7,125 bases of DNA from an uncultured Selenomonadaceae bacterium. Lineage in GTDB: Bacteria; Bacillota_C; Negativicutes; Selenomonadales; Selenomonadaceae. Under the pieces are notes generated by a model, which worked only from the letters and a program-made list of their open reading frames with translations, searched no databases and was not told where the DNA came from. Location of the stretch: assembly GCA_946402475.1 (NCBI GenBank), contig CAMIWP010000051.1, forward strand, positions 1 to 7,125. Reading direction: 5' to 3'. The position numbers were made by a program, and so were the translations under genes. Positions 1-5,325 of the stretch are shown one piece after another (the first letter of the stretch is position 1; every line of letters starts with the position of its first letter).

Positions 1-1161
1 AAGAATCGCCACCAACGCTGCCCGCATGGGCGTGTAACCGGAGACCAGAAGGTAGACAATGACAATGAGGGGAAGCGCCAGATGCCCACGCTCCTTCAAA
101 ATCGTCCCCAGTCTCGGCAACTGGTCGCGCGGAATACCCTTGAGGTTATTGCGTTTCGCCTCAAAATGAACACCGAGCCAAACGCCGATGAAGTAAAGCA
201 GCGCCGGAATGACAGCCGCCTTGACGATCTCCACATAGGGAACGCCGACAAACTCCGCCATGAGGAAGGCAGCCGCGCCCATAACCGGCGGCATGAGCTG
301 CCCGCCCGTTGATGCCGCCGCTTCCACCGCTCCGGCAAAATCCTTGTGATACCCCAGCTTCTTCATCATGGGAATCGTAAGACTCCCGGTTCCCACAACA
401 TTTGCCACAGAACTTCCCGACACCGTTCCCATAAGGCCGCTGGAAAGAACCGCCACCTTTGCGGGGCCGCCGCTTGCCCATCCCGCCACGGAATTTGCCA
501 GGTCAATAAAGAACTTTCCAAGCCCCGTGGACTCAAGATATGCCCCGAAGAGGATAAACAGGAAGATAAAGGTGGAGGAAACCCCCAGAGGGATGCCGAA
601 CATCCCCTCTGTCGTATAGTAGATATGCGCCACGAGCTGCTCAGGCGTAAGTCCCCGATGCGCCAGAATCCCCGGCATATAGGGGCCTGCAAAGGCATAG
701 GCCAGAAAGCAGAGCACGACAATCACCATCGGGATCCCGACAACACGGCGCGTTGCTTCAATGACCGTGAGGATGCCAACAATGCCAACAGCGAAGTCCA
801 TTTGCGTGACCGTGCCGGAGCGCAGGACAAGCTGCTGGTAGGCATAGACAATATACGCTGGAGCTGCCGCCGCCACGATGGCCAGCGTAAGATCCAAAGG
901 ATGCAGCCTCGTGCGCGACCATGACTTTCTCGTCGGGTACAACAAATAAGCGAGAGCCAGACCAAAGCCCAGATGGATTGCGCGCTGCAGCTGCGCGTCC
1001 GATACACCGAAAATAGCCGTATACAGTTGGAACACCGAGAAGGAAATGGCAATCGCCGAAACGATTCGCGCCATAACCCCCGTGTACTCCATTCTGTCCG
1101 ATTCACTGTCATACTTCTTCAATACATCCTGTGCCGGATCCGCATTTCCTCTATCCTTCAT
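1..1161 (-). CDS. TAXI-type TRAP transporter fused permease (DctQM-like), C-terminus cut by window edge
   Basis: Membrane component of a tripartite ATP-independent periplasmic (TRAP) transporter. It imports substrate delivered by the binding protein encoded two genes upstream, normally driven by a sodium gradient. One uninterrupted frame gives 387 residues before the left edge; fused TRAP permeases are usually well over 600, so the C-terminal half of the DctM domain is missing. After a polar N-terminus (1-26) come hydrophobic segments near 27-52, 58-76, 88-109 and 123-160 (small DctQ-like part). The DctM-like core follows, with GTVSGSSVANVVGTGS (245-260) and ASTGGQLMPPVMGAAAF (283-299), the conserved re-entrant/ion-site regions of the family. 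The start at 1161 is preferred because it overlaps the upstream stop as ATGA and lies 7 nt from a GGGAG ribosome site; ATG 1167 would sit only 1 nt from it. Family assignment is firm; the substrate is not known. Confidence 0.93.
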   Translation of the reverse strand, partial: MKDRGNADPAQDVLKKYDSESDRMEYTGVMARIVSAIAISFSVFQLYTAIFGVSDAQLQRAIHLGFGLALAYLLYPTRKSWSRTRLHPLDLTLAIVAAAAPAYIVYAYQQLVLRSGTVTQMDFAVGIVGILTVIEATRRVVGIPMVIVVLCFLAYAFAGPYMPGILAHRGLTPEQLVAHIYYTTEGMFGIPLGVSSTFIFLFILFGAYLESTGLGKFFIDLANSVAGWASGGPAKVAVLSSGLMGTVSGSSVANVVGTGSLTIPMMKKLGYHKDFAGAVEAAASTGGQLMPPVMGAAAFLMAEFVGVPYVEIVKAAVIPALLYFIGVWLGVHFEAKRNNLKGIPRDQLPRLGTILKERGHLALPLIVIVYLLVSGYTPMRAALVAIL

Positions 1162-1688
1162 GGACATGCTCCCTTCCAAGACAACACATCTCCCAAAGCC
1201 TGCCGCACCACCCGGAGCGCTCCTTCATAAAAAGGAACCGCAATCAGGTCTATCCGCGTCCCCGGCGCAAACCTCTCATACAGGCGATATTCCCTTCCCC
1301 GCACACAAAGCGTCAACTCCGTCCCCACGCCCATCCTCAGGCTCAATCGGGGAAATTGCCGGTTCATGTGGTCAAAAATGTAGAAATCCCCTTCCTTGCG
1401 GAAGACTCCCTCCGACTCCAGAAAGGGAAGTCCAACGCCAAAGGACTGGTATTTCGTCGAAATGAGCAAAAAGCCGCTTCCATCTGCCTTTGCCACAAGG
1501 TGCTCAACCACCGGGGTTTTTTGCACCGAGTGGATGAAACGGATGGAAAGGGGCAGCTCCCCCATCACGGGAACAACAGCGATGCACCGTGTCCCCCCGT
1601 AAATGAAAAGGCACGGCTGCCAGAAAAAGTCTGTCATCGCCCAAAAAAGAGCCAGAACATACAGAAGGCGGCAACAATTTTTTCCCAT
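1158..1688 (-). CDS. DUF1850 family protein, TRAP-operon associated
   Basis: Small protein of 176 residues matching the DUF1850 family, whose members are typically encoded beside TAXI-type TRAP transporters; its biochemical role is not established. Residues 4-22 are hydrophobic after a short basic start, so it is probably a membrane-anchored or exported protein. Family hallmarks visible are FIHSV (51-55), TPVVEH (58-63) and SFGVGLP (82-88). It lies between the binding-protein gene (57-nt gap) and the permease gene, whose ATG overlaps this stop as ATGA, so permease translation is probably coupled to it. The start is uncertain. ATG 1688 places the hydrophobic segment at the very N-terminus but has no conventional ribosome site. 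An in-frame TTG at 1739 would add 17 Arg/Gly-rich residues encoded by the intergenic hairpin, and has GAGG four bases upstream. I prefer 1688. An accessory role in assembly or substrate handling of the transporter is inference. Confidence 0.85.
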   Translation of the reverse strand: MGKNCCRLLYVLALFWAMTDFFWQPCLFIYGGTRCIAVVPVMGELPLSIRFIHSVQKTPVVEHLVAKADGSGFLLISTKYQSFGVGLPFLESEGVFRKEGDFYIFDHMNRQFPRLSLRMGVGTELTLCVRGREYRLYERFAPGTRIDLIAVPFYEGALRVVRQALGDVLSWKGACP

Positions 1689-1693
1689 AATCC

Positions 1694-1730
1694 AAAGGCG
1701 CGGGCGTCCCCAGGAACGCCCGCCGCCTTT
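1694..1730 (-). promoter_or_regulatory. Intercistronic hairpin between TAXI binding-protein and DUF1850 genes
   Basis: Arms 1716-1730 and 1694-1707 are complementary over 14 base pairs with one bulged base, enclosing an 8-nt loop (1708-1715). The stem is very GC-rich apart from its A/T base. It begins 15 nt after the binding-protein stop codon. GGAGG (1735-1731 on the minus strand) abuts the 5' foot, and the DUF1850 ATG lies 5 nt after the 3' foot. No T-tract follows, so it is not a standard terminator. In many transporter operons such hairpins protect the 3' end of the binding-protein message and raise its level over the permease; that role here is inference. Confidence 0.75.
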
Positions 1731-1745
1731 CCTCCGCAAAAATCC

Positions 1746-2711
1746 TCACTTCTTCAGAAACTCCTCCGCGCCTTTGTTCATCGGCAGAGGCATGCCCTTC
1801 ATGGCGCCCTCTTTCGTGATGAGCTTGCCGACGGAATGCGCCGCTTGGAGACGGTCAAGATTCGAGAAAATCGCCTTGGCGATATCGCCGCCAAGCTTGT
1901 CGTCCACCTTATCCGTGCAGACCAGCATCGCCATGACGGAAACGGTGGGGATCTCCTCGTCAAATCCGGCATAGGTTCCCGCCGGAATCGTTGTTTTCGT
2001 GTAGAACGGATACTTCTCGATCAGCGCATCGGCTTTGTCGCTGTCCACAGGGAGCAGACGCACCTTGTGCTGGGAGGCGATATCTTGGACGGATGCTGTT
2101 GGACAGCCCGCCGTGAGGCATGCAACATCGACATTTCCGTCTTTCAGCGCATTGGCGCCTTCCGCAAAGGAAAGATAATGTGCCTCAATATCGCTGTAGT
2201 CAATGCCATAGGCTGCAAGAATCTGGCGGACATTGGCCTCGACACCGCTGCCGGCAGCCCCCACCGCCACGCGTTTGCCCTTAAGATCTGCGATGGACTT
2301 GATGCCGGAAGATTCCAGCGTCACGAATTGGCAGGTCTCGGGATAAAGCGTCGCAATGCCGCGGATGTTGTCCACTTTCTTGTCCTTGAACATCTCCGTG
2401 CCGTTCACCGCATAATAGGTGATGTCATTCTGCACGATGGCAAGGTCAACCGAGCCTTCCTTCAGCATGTTGATGTTCGCTACCGTTGCCCCTGTGCTCT
2501 GCGCACTGGCGTTCATACCCGGGATCTCCTTGTTCAGGATCTCCGCAAAGGCGCCGCCGATGGGGTAATAGGTGCCGGCCGTGCCACCCGTCGCGATATT
2601 CAAAAACTGCTTTTTGACTCCCTGGTCGCCGCCACATCCCCCCAGCACTGCCACTGCCATGACAATTGCCAGTCCGGCAACCAATGCTTTTTTCATCGAA
2701 TCAAACTTCAT
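1746..2711 (-). CDS. TAXI family TRAP transporter solute-binding lipoprotein
   Basis: Extracytoplasmic substrate-binding subunit of the TRAP transporter, 321 residues, a normal length for the TAXI family. The N-terminus has a Lys-containing start, a hydrophobic stretch (9-23) and a lipobox LGGC with the lipidated cysteine at 26, so it is probably a membrane-tethered lipoprotein. The family signature NIATGGTAGTYYPIGG spans 38-53. Other typical segments are SVDLAIVQND (about 86-95) and the Gly-rich VAVGAAGSGVEANVRQIL region near 150-165. ATG 2711 is supported by GGAGGG about 6 nt upstream; an internal ATG five codons later lacks such a site. It is the first gene of the operon, followed by DUF1850 and the fused permease, and has its own promoter at 2771-2799. 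Known TAXI proteins bind glutamate or related carboxylates (a Thermus thermophilus member was crystallised with glutamate/glutamine); the ligand here cannot be read from the sequence. Confidence 0.95.
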   Translation of the reverse strand: MKFDSMKKALVAGLAIVMAVAVLGGCGGDQGVKKQFLNIATGGTAGTYYPIGGAFAEILNKEIPGMNASAQSTGATVANINMLKEGSVDLAIVQNDITYYAVNGTEMFKDKKVDNIRGIATLYPETCQFVTLESSGIKSIADLKGKRVAVGAAGSGVEANVRQILAAYGIDYSDIEAHYLSFAEGANALKDGNVDVACLTAGCPTASVQDIASQHKVRLLPVDSDKADALIEKYPFYTKTTIPAGTYAGFDEEIPTVSVMAMLVCTDKVDDKLGGDIAKAIFSNLDRLQAAHSVGKLITKEGAMKGMPLPMNKGAEEFLKK

Positions 2712-2770
2712 GCAAATCCCTCCGTTTCCGCTGTAATAGGACTATACTCTAACATCATGCTTTCCATACC

Positions 2771-2799
2771 ATTATATCATGGAAGATGTCTTGCGACAA
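2771..2799 (-). promoter_or_regulatory. Sigma-A-type promoter of the TAXI-TRAP operon
   Basis: On the minus strand, a perfect -10 TATAAT (2776-2771), with the extended -10 TG one base before it, is separated by 17 bp from TTGTCG (2799-2794; four of six consensus bases). The predicted transcription start is near 2764, giving a leader of about 50 nt before the SD and ATG at 2711. An imperfect inverted repeat (TTCCAT at 2762-2767, ATGGAA at 2779-2784, flanked by ACATC/GATGT) spans the -10, and an 18-bp palindrome lies upstream of the -35. Confidence 0.75.
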
Positions 2800-2804
2800 G
2801 AGCA

Positions 2805-2822
2805 GGATTTTCATGAAAATCC
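2805..2822. promoter_or_regulatory. 18-bp perfect palindrome upstream of TAXI promoter, candidate operator
   Basis: The sequence ggattttcatgaaaatcc reads identically on both strands. Its near edge is 5 bp upstream of the -35 box, and its centre lies about 50 bp upstream of the predicted transcription start. That position and symmetry suit a dimeric regulator, activator-like or repressor. The regulator is not in the window. There is no T-tract and it lies upstream of the start of transcription, so a terminator role is unlikely. Confidence 0.5.
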
Positions 2823-2867
2823 AATGCGCTCCGTAAGAAAATCATGTATCTCAAACTTCCTACATGC

Positions 2868-2955
2868 AAAATACACGTGGCTCTTAGAAAACTGTATATG
2901 CCCATGTAGATATCTACAGCGAAAGGCCCAGTTTTCTAAGAGCCACGTGTATTTT
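2868..2955 (-). terminator. 27-bp perfect inverted repeat after the rluA-type gene, putative terminator
   Basis: Arms 2868-2894 and 2929-2955 are exactly complementary over 27 bp with a 34-nt spacer. The outer ends are AAAA and TTTT, so either strand's transcript would end its stem in four U residues. The right arm starts on the last base of the pseudouridine synthase stop codon, placing it to end the uraA-rluA transcript before the TAXI promoter. The stem is longer and less GC-rich than a typical intrinsic terminator and the loop is large, containing a 14-bp palindrome (2905-2918). A dispersed palindromic repeat is therefore a serious alternative. Confidence 0.55.
2905..2918. repeat. 14-bp palindrome inside the loop of the large inverted repeat
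   Basis: tgtagatatctaca is perfectly self-complementary and sits in the spacer of the 27-bp inverted repeat. As RNA it could form a 5-bp hairpin with a 4-nt loop at the tip of the long stem. Nearby, catgta at 2843-2848, tacatg at 2861-2866 and catgta at 2903-2908 offer further alternative pairings. Function unknown. Confidence 0.5.
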
Positions 2956-3842
2956 CAAACGTCAAGCCAGCCGGGAAGTTCCAGAAGGGATCTCATGTCT
3001 TCCGGTATGTCCGCGACGGCGGAGATATTCTTCTTTGTGACGGGATGGAGAAAAGACAGCCGAAAGGCATGGAGGGCTTGTCGTCCGATGAGGGTTCTCG
3101 ATCCGCCATAGAGATCGTCACCTAGGAGCGGATGACCGAGATGGGAGAGGTGGACCCTGATTTGATGGGTGCGTCCCGTTTCCAGTCGGAGCCTCAGCAG
3201 ACTCATGGCATCTGAGACGCTCAGGGTTTCATAGTAAGTAACGGCTCGTTGTCCCTCCGGGGATACGCGCCGGCAGATGATACTTTTCGGATCCCGGGCA
3301 ATGGGGTAATCCATCCGGCCGGAGAAAGGGGAGAGAACACCGTGGATGATGGCAAGATATTCTCTGTTGAAGATTTTTCTCCCTTGGGGAGAGAGTTGGT
3401 GATGAAGCTGGGGTTCCTTTGCGATGAGAACGAGTCCTGTCGTGTTTCTGTCCAATCGATGGATGGGGTGAAAGGCGACGGAGATGCCATTCGTCGCGTA
3501 ATATCCCAGTACCGCATTGGCAAGGGTTCCCGTCAGTTCACGATTGGTTGGATGGACGAGTTGTCCGCAGGGCTTGTTTACGATGAGTAAGAAATCATCC
3601 TCATAACGTATATCAAGGGGAAGATTTTCCGGTAGGATATTGGATTTCTCTGAAAGTTCCCAAGAAACGACATCTCCGCCGGATACCATGAGGCGCGCGG
3701 GATGGCTGATGAGTTCCCCGTTGCAGCGAAAGGTTTCTGAGAATTTCACTTTTTTCCAGTGGGTGGTGGAAATGCCTACTTGCTTCAAAAAAGACCTGAC
3801 GGGCATTTCCGTCAGGCCTGCGGGCACACGATAGGAGATCAT
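2955..3842 (-). CDS. RluA-family RNA pseudouridine synthase
   Basis: Converts uridine to pseudouridine at specific positions in rRNA or tRNA, in the cytoplasm. The 295-residue length is normal for the family. An S4-like N-terminal region (about 13-60) precedes the catalytic domain. The signature HRLDRNTTGLVL carries the predicted nucleophile Asp131 (TTG in place of the common TSG). The downstream motif GRTHQIRVHLSHLGHPLLGD (223-242) includes the conserved Arg of the active site, followed by LYGG (244-247). ATG 3842 overlaps the uraA stop as ATGA, with AAGGAG ten bases upstream, so it is probably translated by coupling to uraA. The N-terminus is more like the Bacillus YjbO-type members than RluD, but the exact uridine target cannot be assigned, so no symbol is given. 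The stop codon touches the large inverted repeat. Confidence 0.93.
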   Translation of the reverse strand: MISYRVPAGLTEMPVRSFLKQVGISTTHWKKVKFSETFRCNGELISHPARLMVSGGDVVSWELSEKSNILPENLPLDIRYEDDFLLIVNKPCGQLVHPTNRELTGTLANAVLGYYATNGISVAFHPIHRLDRNTTGLVLIAKEPQLHHQLSPQGRKIFNREYLAIIHGVLSPFSGRMDYPIARDPKSIICRRVSPEGQRAVTYYETLSVSDAMSLLRLRLETGRTHQIRVHLSHLGHPLLGDDLYGGSRTLIGRQALHAFRLSFLHPVTKKNISAVADIPEDMRSLLELPGWLDV

Positions 3843-5098
3843 CTGTTTTCATCTCCTTGCTCGTGGCGGAAAAGAGAGATGATGCGGAAGGTCAGTCCGA
3901 GGATGACGGCAATGATGGTGGCAAGGGACATGCCTCTGAGAGTGACAGTGCCGACGGAAATACTGGCGGTGGATACGCCGATGCCCAACACGATGGAGGT
4001 CAGGATGAGATTTACGGGTTTGTTGTAGTCCACCTTCCTTTCCACAAGAATGCGAATGCCGGAGGCAGCAATGACCCCAAAGAGCAGGATGGATACACCT
4101 CCCATGACGGGCGTGGGGATGCTTTGTATCATGGCTGCGAGCTTTCCAAAACAGGAGAGGAGAATGGCAAAGACCGCAGCGCCGCCAATGACCCATGTAC
4201 TGAAGACCTTGGTGATGGCCAGAACGCCGATATTTTCTCCGTAAGTGGTGTTGGGCGTGGAACCGAAAAATCCAGAGAAGATTGTGGAGAGGCCGTTACC
4301 GAGGATGGAACGGTCAAGCCCTGGGTCTTTTGTCAGATCCTTCCCTACGATATTTCCCGTCACGATGAGATGACCGATGTGCTCCACGATGACTACCAGA
4401 GAAGCAGGCAGGATGATCAGGACGGCCCCAAGGTCAAATTGGGGAGAATAGAAGGTGGGAAGGGCGAAGATAGGAGCGTTTTCCACGATGCTCCAATCCA
4501 CAAGACCGCTACATGCTGCTACAATATATCCTCCTGTTACACCGATCAAGATGGGGATGATGGAGAGAAAACCGCGGAAGGCCACTGAGGCGAAAACCGT
4601 GATGGCTAAAGTGGTGACAGAAACAAAGATGGCCGTGGGATCCGCCTGCTGAGAAGTGAGTCCTGCCATGTCTGCCGCCGTGGGCATGAGCTCCAGGCCG
4701 ATGACCGCGACAATGGCTCCCATGGAGGCTGGGGGAAAGATCACGTCGATCCATCCTGTGCCCACGAGATGAACGAGGAATGCCACGAGACAGAACACCA
4801 TGCCGACGACGATAAAGCCGCCCAAGGCAGCTTCGTAACTATACTGGTTCAACACCAGGAACACAGGGGAGAGAAAGGCAAAGCTCGAACCAAGATAGGC
4901 GGGGACCTTGCCCTTGCAGAGCAACAGGTAGAGCAGGGTGCCGATGCCGTTGAACAGCAGAACCGTGGCGGGATTCACCTTGAAGAGGATCGGAACGAGA
5001 ACGGTGGAACCGAACATGGCAAAGAGATGTTGCAGGCTGAGGGGAAGTGTCTCCAGCAGCGGGAGCCTTTCATCCACCGAGACAGTGCGATTGGACAT
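3839..5098 (-). CDS. uraA: Uracil:proton symporter (nucleobase:cation symporter 2, UraA/PyrP type)
   Basis: Inner-membrane transporter that brings uracil into the cell with protons, feeding pyrimidine salvage. The 419 residues form a strongly hydrophobic multi-span protein; the family has 14 segments. The N-terminal signature LPLSLQHLFAMFGSTVLVP spans 18-36, and SSFAF (71-75) corresponds to the TM3 half-helix. The substrate-site residues of Escherichia coli UraA (Glu241, His245, Glu290) align with Glu239, His243 and Glu288, within VVIVEHIGHL and TPNTTYGENIGV. This supports uracil rather than xanthine/urate specificity, though related pyrimidines are possible. ATG 5098 has AAAGGAG ten bases upstream. 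It is the first gene of a two-gene operon with the pseudouridine synthase and is divergent from ileS. I saw no PyrR-type leader or attenuator between the candidate promoter and the start. Confidence 0.94.
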   Translation of the reverse strand: MSNRTVSVDERLPLLETLPLSLQHLFAMFGSTVLVPILFKVNPATVLLFNGIGTLLYLLLCKGKVPAYLGSSFAFLSPVFLVLNQYSYEAALGGFIVVGMVFCLVAFLVHLVGTGWIDVIFPPASMGAIVAVIGLELMPTAADMAGLTSQQADPTAIFVSVTTLAITVFASVAFRGFLSIIPILIGVTGGYIVAACSGLVDWSIVENAPIFALPTFYSPQFDLGAVLIILPASLVVIVEHIGHLIVTGNIVGKDLTKDPGLDRSILGNGLSTIFSGFFGSTPNTTYGENIGVLAITKVFSTWVIGGAAVFAILLSCFGKLAAMIQSIPTPVMGGVSILLFGVIAASGIRILVERKVDYNKPVNLILTSIVLGIGVSTASISVGTVTLRGMSLATIIAVILGLTFRIISLFRHEQGDENR

Positions 5099-5130
5099 AA
5101 ATAAATTGCTCCTTTGTATCGTTTAGTATA

Positions 5131-5159
5131 AATTTAACATATTCGGCGAACCCTGTCCA
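5131..5159 (-). promoter_or_regulatory. Candidate promoter of uraA
   Basis: On the minus strand TGGACA (5159-5154, five of six consensus bases) is followed after 17 bp by TAAATT (5136-5131, four of six), with TG one base before it as an extended -10. Transcription would start near 5124, leaving a leader of about 25 nt with the AAAGGAG ribosome site. The short leader leaves no room for an attenuator. A nearby TATACT at 5130-5125 has no good -35 partner. Confidence 0.45.
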
Positions 5160-5178
5160 GCATATCGGTATGACGGAC
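5155..5178. promoter_or_regulatory. Imperfect inverted repeat overlapping the uraA -35, candidate operator
   Basis: GTCCAGCATA (5155-5164) and TATGACGGAC (5169-5178) are inverted copies matching at eight of ten positions around a 4-bp centre. The repeat overlaps the candidate uraA -35 box and extends upstream of it, and would not be transcribed in the uraA mRNA. A DNA-binding regulator site is a reasonable reading, but chance remains possible. Confidence 0.3.
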
Positions 5179-5207
5179 TTGCTTGTCGAAACGTTATTTT
5201 AGCGCAA

Positions 5208-5226
5208 AAGTTGCATACAAGTTGCA
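5208..5226. repeat. Tandem AAGTTGCA octamers beside the ileS -35
   Basis: AAGTTGCA occurs at 5208-5215 and 5219-5226, starts 11 bp apart, about one helical turn. The second copy overlaps the candidate ileS -35 box (5222-5227). Same-face spacing is typical of paired regulator half-sites, but only two short copies are present. Confidence 0.3.
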
Positions 5227-5251
5227 AATTGGATGCCGTTTGTGATACGAT
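5222..5251 (+). promoter_or_regulatory. Candidate promoter of ileS
   Basis: TTGCAA (5222-5227) and TACGAT (5246-5251) are each four of six consensus bases, 18 bp apart, with TG one base before the -10 (extended -10). Transcription would begin near 5258, giving a leader of about 68 nt that contains the hairpin-forming repeats at 5271-5305. Confidence 0.4.
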
Positions 5252-5270
5252 AAGTGTTGTTTTCACGAAC

Positions 5271-5305
5271 GGATGAAGGCTTTCATCCCGGGATGAAGGC
5301 TTTTG
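5271..5305 (+). promoter_or_regulatory. ileS leader: tandem 13-bp repeat forming two alternative hairpins
   Basis: GGATGAAGGCTTT occurs at 5271-5283 and again at 5291-5303, a 20-bp period. Between them TTCATCCC (5282-5289) is complementary to both copies. Hairpin A pairs 5271-5277 with 5282-5288 (4-nt loop). Hairpin B pairs 5274-5287 with 5292-5305 (14 contiguous pairs including four G-U, 4-nt loop). They share the same bases and exclude one another. B ends 7 nt before the AGGGGG ribosome site at 5313-5318. There is no T-tract for termination and no T-box sequence AGGGTGGNACCGCG. A regulatory role is inference. Confidence 0.45.
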
Positions 5306-5312
5306 CAATGAT

Positions 5313-5318
5313 AGGGGG
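5313..5318 (+). promoter_or_regulatory. Ribosome binding site that fixes the TTG start of ileS
   Basis: AGGGGG is followed by 7 nt and then TTG (5326-5328). The alternative in-frame ATG at 5308 lies 5' of this site, so this Shine-Dalgarno can only serve the TTG. The ATG has only a weaker GAAGG eight bases upstream, and that lies inside the predicted leader hairpin. Confidence 0.65.
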
Positions 5319-5325
5319 ATTTTCT

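Noticed and set aside
1..1112. Several overlapping minus- and plus-strand short frames suggesting a broken permease gene
   Set aside because: The permease frame itself is open without interruption from 1161 to the left edge; it has no stop in the window, so the short frames are shadows.
1162..1167. Permease start at ATG 1167
   Set aside because: It leaves only 1 nt to the GGGAG ribosome site, whereas ATG 1161 has normal spacing and an ATGA overlap with the DUF1850 stop.
1131..2816. 561-codon plus-strand open frame opposite the TAXI binding-protein and DUF1850 genes
   Set aside because: It runs antisense across two real genes, their junction and the promoter, has a composition unlike a folded protein, and lacks a known motif.
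2868..2955. Insertion sequence ends or a CRISPR unit
   Set aside because: There is no transposase gene between the arms (only 34 nt), no direct target duplication was seen at the edges, and there is no repeated spacer pattern.
3857..4588. 243-codon plus-strand frame opposite uraA
   Set aside because: Highly Asp/Gly/His-rich product, antisense to the transmembrane-coding frame of uraA; the expected mirror of hydrophobic codons.
5099..5325. T-box riboswitch upstream of ileS
   Set aside because: No AGGGTGGNACCGCG-type sequence, no specifier-stem layout and no terminator; the leader is far too short.
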